Below are positions 35,553 through 45,219 of a stretch of DNA of 64,000 nt, in pieces. The DNA is from Glaciimonas sp. CA11.2. GTDB lineage: Bacteria > Pseudomonadota > Gammaproteobacteria > Burkholderiales > Burkholderiaceae_D. The stretch spans positions 4,278,001 through 4,342,000 of the forward strand of contig NZ_JAVIWL010000001.1 of the NCBI RefSeq assembly GCF_034314045.1, written 5' to 3'. Position 1 is the first letter of the stretch. Each line of letters starts with the position of its first letter. A model generated the notes under the pieces. That model saw nothing but the letters and a program-made list of their open reading frames with translations. It was not told the DNA's origin and searched no databases. The position numbers were made by a program, and so were the translations under genes.

Positions 35553-36902
35553 TTAATCGCGAATCTCTAAAGCGCGATTAAGACTGAGGGCTGCCAGTGA
35601 ACATGCAGCACCCGATAACAAGTAGAAGCTTACATAGGCAAGACCGAAATGCGCAGAAAGACCAAGCGCCACCAATGGAGCGAAGCCCGCGCCGACCAGC
35701 CAGGAAAGATCCGAGGTCAAGGCAGCACCCGTATAGCGATACTTTGGAAGGAAGTTGGAGGTTACTGCACCTGCAGCCTGGCCATACGACAATCCGAGCA
35801 AGCTAAAGCCAACCCAAATGAAAATATTTTGGCCGATTTCTCCGCCGTTCATTAGCGTTGGTATAAATCCACTGAGTACCGCAATCAATATCGCGCAACC
35901 GCCCAGAGTCGTACGTCGCCCTAAACGGTCAGCAATCAAACCTGATGCAATCACGCCTACCGCCATCAGTGCCGCACCGATCACCTGAATGACTAGGAAG
36001 TCACTAGGCGAACGCAGCGAATATAAACTGATCCATGATAATGGAAACACGGTAACGAGGTGAAACAATGCATAACTGGCAAGTGCCGCGAGCGCACCGA
36101 TGATCAGATTGCGGCCTTGCGATCGGGTCATCTCAATGGCGTTGGTTGGCTCCAGTTCACGCTCATCCAGCAAACGCGCGTATTCATTGGTGGATACCAA
36201 TCGCAAGCGTGCAAACAATGCCACCACGTTAATAGCAAATGCCACATAGAACGGATAGCGCCAGCCCCAATCAAGAAAGTCATCAGTTGTCAGGTTGGAT
36301 AACATGTAGGCGAACAGGCTGCCCGCAATCATAAATCCGACCGGAGCGCCTAATTGTCCAAGCATCGCATACCAACCACGTCGATTTTGTGGAGCGTTAA
36401 GTGCCAGCAACGAGGGTAGGCCGTCCCACGAACCGCCGACAGCAATCCCTTGACCAATTCGCAAAAATGACAGCAAAACGATCGAGGCAAAACCTAAGTG
36501 CTCATACGCAGGTAAAAACGCAATACCGGCAGTTGAGATACCCAGCATGAAAAGCGCAGCCGTGAGTTTGACCTCGCGCCCAAACTTGCGCTGGATCGCC
36601 ATAAAAGCAATTGTCCCGAACGGTCGCGCAAGAAAAGCAAAAGAGAAAATAACAAAGGCGTATAGTGTCCCCTCCAGTCTAGACTCGAATGGAAAGAATA
36701 CCGACGGAAACACTAACACAGACGCCATCGCGTAGACAAAAAAATCGAAATATTCGGAGGCGCGGCCGATAACTACGCCGATCGCAATTTCACCTGGCGC
36801 GATTTGGGCGTGATCAGATTTGTTGTTTCGAACATTAGAGCGGTTCGAATCTGAATTAAAATCAGCGGGAAGTTCGCTACTATGGATGTGAATGCTGGTC
36901 AT
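35553..36902 (-). CDS. MFS transporter, metabolite:H+ symporter-like
   Basis: A 449-residue major facilitator protein with 12 predicted membrane segments. N-terminal residues 1-40 are polar. The first segment carries GVVIGRASEYFDFFVYAMAS, the pattern of the metabolite-H+ symporter group (ProP, ShiA, KgtP). RIGQGIAVGGSWDGLPSLLA and GLIADRLGRRTTLGGCAILI follow. Substrate unknown; an organic acid or betaine would fit the group. It is divergent from the cyo operon across about 140 bases. Confidence 0.8.
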   Translation of the reverse strand: MTSIHIHSSELPADFNSDSNRSNVRNNKSDHAQIAPGEIAIGVVIGRASEYFDFFVYAMASVLVFPSVFFPFESRLEGTLYAFVIFSFAFLARPFGTIAFMAIQRKFGREVKLTAALFMLGISTAGIAFLPAYEHLGFASIVLLSFLRIGQGIAVGGSWDGLPSLLALNAPQNRRGWYAMLGQLGAPVGFMIAGSLFAYMLSNLTTDDFLDWGWRYPFYVAFAINVVALFARLRLVSTNEYARLLDERELEPTNAIEMTRSQGRNLIIGALAALASYALFHLVTVFPLSWISLYSLRSPSDFLVIQVIGAALMAVGVIASGLIADRLGRRTTLGGCAILIAVLSGFIPTLMNGGEIGQNIFIWVGFSLLGLSYGQAAGAVTSNFLPKYRYTGAALTSDLSWLVGAGFAPLVALGLSAHFGLAYVSFYLLSGAACSLAALSLNRALEIRD

Positions 36903-36936
36903 GATTCGTTCTCAATTTGGGTTTAGGTGTTGAACG

Positions 36937-36970
36937 GTCCCACCCCTCATATTGCTCGCTAGGGTAGGAC
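36937..36970. promoter_or_regulatory. Inverted repeat between the MFS gene and cyoA
   Basis: GTCCCACCC (36937-36945) and GGGTAGGAC (36962-36970) are inverted copies with one mismatch, 16 bases apart, in the spacer shared by the divergent MFS gene and cyo operon. Possible regulator site, for example for the RegA-type regulator encoded at the end of the operon; unproven. Confidence 0.4.
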
Positions 36971-37045
36971 AAAACGTCCAATTGCCAAGGCATACCGCCA
37001 GATGTACATTATCATATTTTATTGCTTCGACTGGAATATTCCTGC

Positions 37046-37975
37046 ATGGTCTCCCTAATTGTTCGTCGCGGATGGATGCTCTTTCCCGCCTTTTTGTTGG
37101 CTGGCTGCAATACGGTGCTGATGAATCCATCTGGTGACATCGCCGTTCAGCAGGGCCACCTCATTGTCGTGTCCACATTATTGATGTTGCTAATCATAGT
37201 TCCTGTGATCGCGCTGACAATATTGTTTGCATGGCGCTATCGAAAAAATAATACTAAGGCGACCTACGAACCGGATTGGGATCACTCGACGCAGCTGGAG
37301 TTGGTCATCTGGGGCGCGCCGTTGCTCATTATCATCGCCCTTGGTCTATTAACCTGGATCAGTACGCATACGCTAGACCCTTATAGAAAACTTACGCGTC
37401 TTGACGCCGCGCGTCCAATTCCCGCCGAGACCAAGATATTGACGGTTGAAGTTGTGGCGCTTGACTGGAAATGGTTATTTATTTATCCCGAACAAGGTAT
37501 CGCCACCGTGAATGAATTGGCGGCTCCGGTTGATGTGCCTATTCACTTTAAAATTACGGCGTCTTCAGTGATGAACTCTTTCTTCATTCCAGCACTCGCC
37601 GGTCAAATTTACGCGATGCCAGGCATGCAAACTTCACTTAATGCAGTGATCAACAAGCCCGGTGAGTTCGAAGGCTTTTCGGCCAATTATAGTGGTGCCG
37701 GATTTTCAGATATGCGCTTCAAATTTCATGGCATGACGCCGGAAAATTTTGATAAATGGGTACAGGAAGCCAAGGCCGGCGGCGGGGCACTAAAGCGTGT
37801 CGACTATATGCAGCTTGAAAAACCTAGCCAACGCGAGCCTGTGCGCAAGTACGGCACAGTGGACAACGATCTGTACCATGCCATCGTTAATCGATGTGTT
37901 GAGCCTAACCAGATGTGCATGGACAAGATGATGGCGAATGGTATGCACGGAAAGATGGACCAATCCCATGAATAA
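37046..37975 (+). CDS. cyoA: Cytochrome bo3 ubiquinol oxidase subunit II
   Basis: CyoA, about 309 residues. Lipoprotein signal with lipobox LAGC (mature start CNTVLMNPSGDIAVQQ), two membrane helices, then the periplasmic cupredoxin domain with EVVALDWKWLFIYPEQGIA and FFIPALAGQIYAMPGMQT. The CuA ligands of cytochrome c oxidases are lacking, as expected for a quinol oxidase. The frame is open from a TTG at 37022; ATG at 37046 gives a usual signal peptide. First gene of a tightly packed operon. The C-terminus is Met-rich (MDKMMANGMHGKM), a possible copper-binding tail. Confidence 0.93.
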   Translation: MVSLIVRRGWMLFPAFLLAGCNTVLMNPSGDIAVQQGHLIVVSTLLMLLIIVPVIALTILFAWRYRKNNTKATYEPDWDHSTQLELVIWGAPLLIIIALGLLTWISTHTLDPYRKLTRLDAARPIPAETKILTVEVVALDWKWLFIYPEQGIATVNELAAPVDVPIHFKITASSVMNSFFIPALAGQIYAMPGMQTSLNAVINKPGEFEGFSANYSGAGFSDMRFKFHGMTPENFDKWVQEAKAGGGALKRVDYMQLEKPSQREPVRKYGTVDNDLYHAIVNRCVEPNQMCMDKMMANGMHGKMDQSHE

Positions 37976-38077
37976 AAACCTACAAGAAGGCTGTCCGGCG
38001 GGCTGTGTAGCGCGTCGCTTTACAGGCAATGGCGTGGCAGTGTGCGCTGCGCCCCTCTTTTTCCTCGGAAAGTAACG

Positions 38078-40081
38078 ATGCTAGACCACATTAATCTGAC
38101 GAAGCTGATCTTCGGCCGCCTCACATGGGATGCGATTCCGTATCACGAACCTATTCTGCTAGCTACCTTTATCATGGTGGGTATTGGCGGACTAGCGGTT
38201 TTTTCTGCAATAACATATTTCCGCCTTTGGGGCACTTTGTGGCGCGACTGGTTTACAAGTATCGATCATAAGCGGATCGGTATCATGTACATCGTACTTG
38301 GTTTAATTATGCTGCTCCGTGGCTTTACAGATGCTTTGATGATGCGTGCCCAGCAGGCATTTGCCTTCGGCGGTGGAGATGGATTTTTACCCCCGCATCA
38401 TTACGATCAAATATTTACGGCACATGGCGTGATTATGATTTTCTTCGTTGCCATGCCTTTGGTGACAGGATTAATGAATTATGTTGTGCCGCTCCAGATC
38501 GGCGCACGTGATGTCGCCTTTCCATTCCTGAACAATTTTAGTTTCTGGATGACGGCCTTTGGTGGTGGCTTATGCATGGCATCTCTATTCATCGGTGAGT
38601 TTGCACGCACTGGTTGGTTAGCCTACCCGCCGCTGTCCGGGATACTGGCTAGTCCGGATGTGGGGGTCGACTACTATATCTGGTCCTTGCAGATTGCCGG
38701 GGTCGGGACCTTGCTGTCCGGTATCAATCTACTCGCAACCATTGTGAAGATGCGTGCGCCGGGCATGAACATGATGAGAATGCCGATTTTTACGTGGACG
38801 GCTTTGTGCACTAACGTATTGATCGTAGCCGCTTTTCCTGTACTGACGGCCGTACTCGGCATGCTGGCGCTTGACCGTACAGTTGGCACTAATTTCTTCA
38901 CCAATGACATGGGCGGCAACGCCATGATGTATGTCAACCTGATCTGGATTTGGGGTCATCCTGAAGTCTACATTTTGATTTTGCCAGCCTTTGGTGTTTT
39001 CTCCGAAGTCGTTGCTACATTCAGTAGCAAGCGTCTGTTTGGATATACTTCAATGGTGTACGCGACCGTGGTGATCACGATCCTGTCTTATCTGGTTTGG
39101 TTGCATCATTTCTTTACCATGGGTTCCGGAGCCAGTGTTAACTCGTTCTTTGGCATCACGACGATGATTATTTCGATCCCGACCGGCGCGAAGATTTTTA
39201 ACTGGTTATTTACCATGTATCGCGGGCGGATTCGCTTTGAAGTGCCGATGCTGTGGACGATGGGTTTCATGATTACCTTCGTTATTGGTGGTATGACTGG
39301 CGTCTTGCTGGCGGTTCCGCCTGCCGACTTTGTTTTGCATAACAGTCTGTTCCTGATCGCCCATTTCCATAATGTGATTATCGGTGGCGTACTGTTCGGG
39401 ATGTTTGCTGGTATTAATTACTGGTTTCCGAAGGCTTTTGGTTACAAACTTGACGACTTCTGGGGCAAGTGCTGCTTCTGGTTCTGGACAATCGGTTTCT
39501 ACTTTGCTTTCATGCCGCTTTACGTATTGGGCCTGATGGGCGTGACACGGCGTCTTAGCCGTTTTGAAGATCCATCACTGCAAATCTGGTTTCAGATTGC
39601 CGCCTTCGGCGCAGTATTGATAGCGCTTGGTATTGGTTCGTTCATTGTGCAATTGATTGTGAGTTATCGTCGTCGGGAATCGCTACGCGATACTACTGGC
39701 GATCCTTGGGGCGGTCGTACGCTGGAATGGTCAACATCTTCACCACCGCCAGACTATAACTTTGCGTTCACACCACGTATTCACGATAACGACGCGTGGA
39801 CTGACATGAAGAGTCATAATTTTGAGCGACCAAAAGAAGGGTTCGTTGCCATCCATATGCCGAAAAATACGAGCGCTGGATTTATCATTGCCGCTCTCAG
39901 TGCAGTTGTGGGTTTCGCTGTTATCTGGCACATGTGGTTGTTGGCTGGTGTCGGCTTCGTAGCGATGTTGGCAGCAATCATCGCCCATACTTTTAATTAC
40001 AATCGCGACTATTTCATTCCTGCGGACGAAGTCGTCCGGGTGGAAGATGAGCGCACACGCCTGCTGGGTAGCCATGTCTGA
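38078..40081 (+). CDS. cyoB: Cytochrome bo3 ubiquinol oxidase subunit I
   Basis: CyoB, 667 residues: the heme-copper catalytic subunit, with about 15 membrane helices. It holds [15 protein letters not shown] at the start, the low-spin heme ligand region [11 protein letters not shown], the CuB/proton-channel block [23 protein letters not shown], and the heme-ligand stretch [13 protein letters not shown]. It reduces oxygen to water with ubiquinol and pumps protons. The start at 38078 is set by CGGAAAG upstream rather than the longer frame from 38042. The stop overlaps the cyoC start by eight bases. Confidence 0.96.
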   Translation: MLDHINLTKLIFGRLTWDAIPYHEPILLATFIMVGIGGLAVFSAITYFRLWGTLWRDWFTSIDHKRIGIMYIVLGLIMLLRGFTDALMMRAQQAFAFGGGDGFLPPHHYDQIFTAHGVIMIFFVAMPLVTGLMNYVVPLQIGARDVAFPFLNNFSFWMTAFGGGLCMASLFIGEFARTGWLAYPPLSGILASPDVGVDYYIWSLQIAGVGTLLSGINLLATIVKMRAPGMNMMRMPIFTWTALCTNVLIVAAFPVLTAVLGMLALDRTVGTNFFTNDMGGNAMMYVNLIWIWGHPEVYILILPAFGVFSEVVATFSSKRLFGYTSMVYATVVITILSYLVWLHHFFTMGSGASVNSFFGITTMIISIPTGAKIFNWLFTMYRGRIRFEVPMLWTMGFMITFVIGGMTGVLLAVPPADFVLHNSLFLIAHFHNVIIGGVLFGMFAGINYWFPKAFGYKLDDFWGKCCFWFWTIGFYFAFMPLYVLGLMGVTRRLSRFEDPSLQIWFQIAAFGAVLIALGIGSFIVQLIVSYRRRESLRDTTGDPWGGRTLEWSTSSPPPDYNFAFTPRIHDNDAWTDMKSHNFERPKEGFVAIHMPKNTSAGFIIAALSAVVGFAVIWHMWLLAGVGFVAMLAAIIAHTFNYNRDYFIPADEVVRVEDERTRLLGSHV

Positions 40082-40709
40082 ACTCACTACTTCCTCCGCT
40101 AGCGCCATAGGCGCATTACCGAGCTCGCACTTTTACGTGACCGAGCATCATCCAGAGAATGGCACCTTGCTCGGATTTTGGCTTTACCTGATGAGCGACT
40201 GCCTGGTGTTCGCCGCTTTGTTTGCGACCTATGCTGTACTGGGTCGTAACTATGCCGGTGGTCCCACGGGTGCGGAGTTGTTTGACCTGCCGTTAGTGGC
40301 GATCAATACGTCATTATTGTTGCTGTCGTCGATTACCTATGGTTTTGCGATGCTGGAAATGCAGCGCAAACGGGTGCGCGCCACCATGATCTGGCTGGCG
40401 ATTACTGGCTTGCTTGGTGCTTGCTTCATAGGCTTTGAACTCTATGAATTTATCCATTTAATTCATGAAGGTGCCGGACCACAACGCAGCGGGTTTCTGA
40501 CATCGTTCTTCGCATTAGTGGCAACGCACGGTCTGCATGTGAGCTTCGGCATCATATGGCTGGTGACATTGATGTTTCAAGTTCGTCGCCACGGACTGAC
40601 GCCGGAGAATAGTCGTCGGCTTATGTGTCTGTCGATGTTTTGGCATTTCCTTGACGTTGTCTGGATTGGCGTCTTCACCTTTGTCTATCTGATGGGAGTG
40701 CTTCCATGA
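40074..40709 (+). CDS. cyoC: Cytochrome bo3 ubiquinol oxidase subunit III
   Basis: CyoC, 211 residues, with five membrane helices (first [20 protein letters not shown]). It has the subunit III signatures [19 protein letters not shown] and [18 protein letters not shown]. Structural subunit that stabilises subunit I. ATG at 40074 lies inside the last codons of cyoB, and the stop overlaps cyoD as ATGA (40706-40709), so the three are translationally coupled. Confidence 0.95.
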   Translation: MSELTTSSASAIGALPSSHFYVTEHHPENGTLLGFWLYLMSDCLVFAALFATYAVLGRNYAGGPTGAELFDLPLVAINTSLLLLSSITYGFAMLEMQRKRVRATMIWLAITGLLGACFIGFELYEFIHLIHEGAGPQRSGFLTSFFALVATHGLHVSFGIIWLVTLMFQVRRHGLTPENSRRLMCLSMFWHFLDVVWIGVFTFVYLMGVLP

Positions 40710-41176
40710 GCGCGCATCAAGAACATCCTGCGCACGGCCCTCAACACGGTCATGATGACCATGCGCATGTCGATCATGGCAGCCTAAAAACATATGTCAC
40801 CGGTTTTGTGCTGGCGGTGATTTTGACGGCGATTCCATTTTGGTTAGTGATGGGAAAAGTGTTTGAGAAGTCTAGTACCACCGGCCTCATCCTGCTTGGC
40901 TTCGCTGCTGTACAAATTGTCGTACATATGGTGTATTTTTTGCATATGAACACCAAGTCCGAGCATGGTTGGTCGATGTTGGCGTTAATCTTTACCGTGA
41001 TGTTGGTCTTTATTATGCTAAGCGGTTCTGTATGGGTGATGTATCACTTGAATCACAACATGATGCCGGGCGTGATGACAGAGTCTGCACAGGAGACCGT
41101 TCCTGAGTCGATTCTGCAATCAGCTCCGCCGTCGCGTGACATGACAAAAATGCACAACATGCACACTATGCCATGA
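40706..41176 (+). CDS. cyoD: Cytochrome bo3 ubiquinol oxidase subunit IV
   Basis: CyoD, 156 residues, longer than the usual 110 or so. The N-terminal 25 residues are His-rich (HPAHGPQHGHDDHAHVDHG). Three membrane helices follow (YVTGFVLAVILTAIPFWLV, GLILLGFAAVQIVVHMVYFL, MLALIFTVMLVFIMLSGSVW). The C-terminal extension is Met/His-rich (MTKMHNMHTMP). Both ends could bind copper or nickel, an unusual trait worth noting. Overlaps cyoC and the SURF1 gene by ATGA on each side. Confidence 0.92.
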   Translation: MSAHQEHPAHGPQHGHDDHAHVDHGSLKTYVTGFVLAVILTAIPFWLVMGKVFEKSSTTGLILLGFAAVQIVVHMVYFLHMNTKSEHGWSMLALIFTVMLVFIMLSGSVWVMYHLNHNMMPGVMTESAQETVPESILQSAPPSRDMTKMHNMHTMP

Positions 41177-42072
41177 ACCCCGCGCCGCGTGGCACGGTAA
41201 CGCCCGGCAAAGTGCCGGGACAAACTGCAACAGCAGTTGCGCAGGATACCTCTTCTCGTTCCCGGCCCGCGGCGTTCCGCATTTTCATAGCGATTTGCGG
41301 ATGTCTTCTTGTGTTTGCCTTTATGGCTCTCGGCACATGGCAACTCAAACGCCTGCAATGGAAGCTAGACCTTATCGAGCGCGTTGATCAAAGGGTGCAT
41401 GCTCCCGCAGTCGCCGCTCCCGCTCAAGACCAATGGCAGCGCGTCAATGCTGATGCCGACGAATATCGCCATGTGCGTGTGACTGGCACGTTCCTATACC
41501 CACTGACAGTGCGCGTCCAGGCTTCGACGGATCTAGGCGGCGGCTTCTGGCTGTTGACACCACTACGTGGCGCAGACGGCAGCATCGTGCTAATCAACCG
41601 CGGTTTCATCCCTTCGAATGCGCAAGATCCTCACGAACGCACAGCGGTATCGAACGCCGGTATTTCAATCGTGACCGGGCTATTGCGCATGAGTGAACCC
41701 GGTGGTGGCTTTCTTCGACACAATGATCCCTCAAGTAATCGCTGGTATTCACGCGATGTGAAAGCGATTGCAGCGGCGCGTGGTCTGACTTCTATCGCTC
41801 CCTATTTTATAGATGCAGAAGCAACAAAAATATCTACGAATGAAAAGGTCGACGGCTCCGCGTCCAAGCGACCGGTTGCTGGTCTGACGGTCATCGCTTT
41901 TCACAACAATCATTTAGTGTACGCGTTGACTTGGTATGCTCTTGCCTTGATGCTGGCAGGTGCAGGTTTGTGGGTCGCGCGCGAGGATCTCCGTTTGTTG
42001 CGCTTAGGAAACTCAATGGATGCCCGTCGTAGTGATGGTGTTAATCGCGAAAGTGAAGATGGTAAGAAATAA
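41173..42072 (+). CDS. SURF1-family oxidase assembly protein
   Basis: A 299-residue SURF1 protein. N-terminal helix (FIAICGCLLVFAFMALGTWQ, with the family GTWQLKRLQWK), a periplasmic beta-rich domain with VLINRGFIP, and a C-terminal helix (NHLVYALTWYALALMLAGAG) containing the conserved end NNHLVYALTWY. SURF1 helps insert heme into subunit I of heme-copper oxidases. Here it takes the place in the operon where cyoE (heme O synthase) is often found. ATGA overlap with cyoD at 41173-41176. Confidence 0.9.
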   Translation: MNPAPRGTVTPGKVPGQTATAVAQDTSSRSRPAAFRIFIAICGCLLVFAFMALGTWQLKRLQWKLDLIERVDQRVHAPAVAAPAQDQWQRVNADADEYRHVRVTGTFLYPLTVRVQASTDLGGGFWLLTPLRGADGSIVLINRGFIPSNAQDPHERTAVSNAGISIVTGLLRMSEPGGGFLRHNDPSSNRWYSRDVKAIAAARGLTSIAPYFIDAEATKISTNEKVDGSASKRPVAGLTVIAFHNNHLVYALTWYALALMLAGAGLWVAREDLRLLRLGNSMDARRSDGVNRESEDGKK

Positions 42073-43405
42073 AGAAGCCCTCGCTCCGACTGATTTGAAA
42101 GAGCATTCAGTGGAAGCGACCGGCTTTGAAAATGCCGCTGGCCACAACAATATGCTGCAATTGATCCAACTGCGATGGATTGCCGTGATCGGGCAGATCA
42201 CAACCATTGCTATTGTGATTATCGGTTTCGATATTAGCCTTCCCCTGCCTCAGATGTTAGAGGTATTGGCATGCCTCATTGCCTTCAACATTGCTAGTCA
42301 CCTGCGCTGGCACGAACAGCGTGTAGTCAAGAATAGAGAACTGTTTTTGGCGCTATTGGTAGATGTCGTCACATTGACAATTCAATTGCATCTCAGCGGC
42401 GGGACAACAAATCCTTTCGCTTTTCTCTTTTTATTACAGGTTATTTTAAGTGCAGTATTGCTCGAAGCCTGGTCAACCTGGACAATCGTCGCTATCACCA
42501 TTGCCTGTTTAGCAGGTCTATCCCTATTTTCTAATCCGCTGACGTTACCGCTTGTTCAAGGGAACGGTTTATCCGATCTCTACGTCGAAGGTATGCTTAT
42601 TTGTTTCGCGCTGATTGCAGCTCTCCTTGTGATATTCATTACCCGGATCAGTCGCAATCTTCGCACCGGATATGCGCAACTGGCCGACTTGCGCCAGCGT
42701 GCTGCCGAAGAGGATCATATCGTGCGAATGGGTTTGCTGGCTTCGGGGGCAGCGCATGAACTCGGCACGCCATTAGCCACACTGTCCGTTATTCTGGGCG
42801 ATTGGAAGCGCATGCCCGAATTTAGTCGGAATAGTGAATTACTGGAAGAGATCAGTGAAATGCAGACGCAACTCACGCGCTGCAAATCCATCGTTAGCGG
42901 GATTTTGCTCTCTGCGGGAGAGGCTCGCGGAGAATCGTCGGTGAAGACCACGATCAACACTTTTTTGAGTGACCTGGTTGAGGATTTCCGTGCCACCCGA
43001 GCCATCATTACCTTTGTATATGAAAACCGCATCGAGCACGATATGCCTGTGGTGTTCGATTCGGCGCTAAAACAAATGATTTGCAACGTACTAGATAATG
43101 CGCTCGAAGCCTCCCCGCGGTGGTTATACCTCGAAGCCACGCGTGAAGGCGATGCATTGACCTTGCTGGTGACAGATCGTGGTACTGGATTTGTACCCGC
43201 CATGCTGACGCAAATTGGTAAACCGTATCAGTCGAGCAAAGGACGACCGGGTGGCGGTCTGGGATTATTCTTTGTTGTTAATGTCGCACGCAAATTGGGT
43301 GGCACCGTTGAAGCGTGGAATCGCGATGCGGGTGGGGCGGCGGTAAAGCTTACGCTACCGCTTGCCGCGATCAGTCTTGAAGAGCACGAAGACCATGCCA
43401 GTTGA
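42020..43405 (+). CDS. regB: Redox-sensing histidine kinase, RegB/PrrB/RoxS family
   Basis: A sensor kinase of 461 residues with about six membrane helices. It contains the quinone-binding signature GGTTNPF (127-133) of RegB/PrrB and the H-box GAAHELGTPLATLSV with His246. The ATPase domain has NVLDNALEAS and GGGLGLFFVVNVAR. RegB senses the redox state of the quinone pool and its membrane environment and phosphorylates RegA. The start at 42020 (AGGAA upstream) overlaps the end of the SURF1 gene by 53 bases; ATG at 42059 is an alternative. Its place in the operon suggests feedback of respiratory state on the cyo oxidase. Confidence 0.88.
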   Translation: MPVVVMVLIAKVKMVRNKEALAPTDLKEHSVEATGFENAAGHNNMLQLIQLRWIAVIGQITTIAIVIIGFDISLPLPQMLEVLACLIAFNIASHLRWHEQRVVKNRELFLALLVDVVTLTIQLHLSGGTTNPFAFLFLLQVILSAVLLEAWSTWTIVAITIACLAGLSLFSNPLTLPLVQGNGLSDLYVEGMLICFALIAALLVIFITRISRNLRTGYAQLADLRQRAAEEDHIVRMGLLASGAAHELGTPLATLSVILGDWKRMPEFSRNSELLEEISEMQTQLTRCKSIVSGILLSAGEARGESSVKTTINTFLSDLVEDFRATRAIITFVYENRIEHDMPVVFDSALKQMICNVLDNALEASPRWLYLEATREGDALTLLVTDRGTGFVPAMLTQIGKPYQSSKGRPGGGLGLFFVVNVARKLGGTVEAWNRDAGGAAVKLTLPLAAISLEEHEDHAS

Positions 43406-43931
43406 CCGCCTGTTACTCATCATTGAAGACGACGCCGCATTTGCCAGAACACTCGGACGCTCGTTCGAGCGACGTGGGTATACGGTGTTGTTGGCTGCAA
43501 ACCTGACCGAGGCTACCGCATTGTTGCATCAGCATTCCCCGGGCTACGCAGTGGTGGACCTTAAACTGAACAGTAGTACGTCGGGGTTAGTGTGCGTGCA
43601 AATGTTGCACAAGCATGATCCTTCAATGTTGATTGTGGTTCTGACCGGATTTGCCAGCCTTGCTACAGCGGTTGAGGCGATTAAACTTGGGGCTTGCCAA
43701 TACTTAGCCAAACCATCAAATACCGACGATATCGAAGCAGCCTTTGGTCATATTGCGGGCGTCACCGAAGTCGCACTTCCTAATCGGGCGACCTCAATCA
43801 AGACGCTCGAATGGGAGCGTATTCACGAAGTTCTGGTGGAAACTGATTTTAATATCTCTGAGACAGCACGTCGCCTGGGAATGCATCGACGTACACTAGC
43901 GCGCAAACTCGAAAAGCAACGCATTAAATAA
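43395..43931 (+). CDS. regA: Response regulator, RegA/PrrA/RoxR family
   Basis: A 178-residue regulator. Receiver domain with the acidic pair in IIEDDAAFARTL, phosphorylated Asp55 (AVVDLKL) and VVLTGFASLATAVEAIKLG. The C-terminal Fis-type helix-turn-helix is NISETARRLGMHRRTLARKL, nearly invariant in the RegA/PrrA/ActR family. ATG at 43395 lies 11 bases inside the regB end. Such regulators control terminal oxidases and other redox functions; control of this same operon is a natural inference. Confidence 0.92.
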   Translation: MPVDRLLLIIEDDAAFARTLGRSFERRGYTVLLAANLTEATALLHQHSPGYAVVDLKLNSSTSGLVCVQMLHKHDPSMLIVVLTGFASLATAVEAIKLGACQYLAKPSNTDDIEAAFGHIAGVTEVALPNRATSIKTLEWERIHEVLVETDFNISETARRLGMHRRTLARKLEKQRIK

Positions 43932-43946
43932 TTCGGATCAGGCTGG

Positions 43947-44648
43947 CTACCAAGGCAGTCTATCCCCATTGTAGGAGTAAAACTGCCCTGTATCGGCTGC
44001 AGTTAACGTGTCTAATACGCCGAGCATATCATTGGCGGCAGCGTCAGGCGTGCGGCCAATCTGGGCTCCACGAAATGGTTCGGATAATTTGGAGTTGACG
44101 GTGCCAGGATGCAACGCGATCAACACTGCGCGTGGTTTCGTTCGATTGATCTCAATCGCGGCCGTTTTAACGAACATATTCAAGGCCGCTTTTGAGGCGC
44201 GATAACTGTACCATCCGCCCAAACGATTATCTTCAATGCTACCTACCTTTGCAGAAAGAATTGCCATCACACCTCTTTCGCTATCCAATAGCTTTGAAAA
44301 ATGGCGAATAATCATTGCCGGACCAAAAGTATTTGCTCGAAATGTTTCCATCATTTGCTGATATTGCAAGTCGGCCAATTTTTTTTCAGGCATAAATTCG
44401 GGCGTGTGGAGGATGCCAGCAGCATTGATGATGACATTAAACGGGCCTTTAGAAAGGAGTGCCTGAGCAGCGTCGGCGATACTTTCCTCCCGGTCAAAGT
44501 CGATTGCCGGTTGCGAATGGCGATGGAGCGCTTCGACAAGTGCGCAGTCTGGATTGGCTTTCAATACATCTACAAAAGCAGAACCAAGTGCGCCTGACGC
44601 GCCGATTACCAACGCTTTGAAATGATGGGGAAATGATTGCATTTTCAT
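43947..44648 (-). CDS. Short-chain dehydrogenase, C-factor (CsgA)-like
   Basis: A 233-residue classical short-chain dehydrogenase. Cofactor motif VIGASGALGS, NAAG in VIINAAGIL, active-site Tyr and Lys in WYSYRASKAALN, and HPGTVNSKLSEPF after it. It resembles the C-factor/YwfD-like group rather than a defined catabolic enzyme; the substrate is unknown. It ends 15 bases from the regA stop, convergent, with no clear terminator between them. Confidence 0.85.
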   Translation of the reverse strand: MKMQSFPHHFKALVIGASGALGSAFVDVLKANPDCALVEALHRHSQPAIDFDREESIADAAQALLSKGPFNVIINAAGILHTPEFMPEKKLADLQYQQMMETFRANTFGPAMIIRHFSKLLDSERGVMAILSAKVGSIEDNRLGGWYSYRASKAALNMFVKTAAIEINRTKPRAVLIALHPGTVNSKLSEPFRGAQIGRTPDAAANDMLGVLDTLTAADTGQFYSYNGDRLPW

Positions 44649-45219
44649 CCTGACTCCTGGTTTGAACGAGACGTATTTTTAAAATACCTGAAACGATACA
44701 TCGAAAAATACCGATGAAAATACAGGTTGCGATCCGTGTGTGATAGTGCCACGGTGCCACGATGACAAAGTCAGTTTATGGCTGGACCCATAGCCTGATA
44801 AATATTCTTATTTACCAAAATAAACAGCGATATCCCTACAACTTAGGAGTCTGTCGCAATTTATTGCTATGTATTTAAAGCTATGTATGAGACTGCTTAT
44901 ATTAATGCCATAAGTCTAAGAGCATAAGTCGCATTCGTGATCACATTGCGCTCAAACTAAAAATAGTTGAATCAAAATGGTGTTATCTGTCGCTGTTGCA
45001 ACATGTAGCACAACAGCATGGGTATAGATATTTGTAAGAGGAGTGATCAGGATCTTCCAAAAGAGCCCAATTCAAAATGCGCTGCGCAAGTAGAGCCGAG
45101 AAGTGTGGATTATTGTTTGCTGATTGTTCGTTAGCTGTTCTATTGCAAGTTTGCTGACTGAGCGAACACTGCTCGGTAGTCAGGTCTCATGCCGAATGTT
45201 GAGTCCCAGACATATCGGA
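44649..45219. other. Intergenic, nothing recognised
   Basis: About 570 bases between the SDR start and the end of the DotU-like gene. An imperfect hairpin at about 45154-45184 (CTGACTGAGC against GCTCGGTAGTCAG) is the only structure seen and could end the DotU-like transcript. Confidence 0.4.

Noticed and set aside
42715..43203. 162-codon open frame antisense to regB
   Set aside because: Overlaps a well-supported kinase domain entirely; low-complexity composition typical of a reverse-frame shadow.
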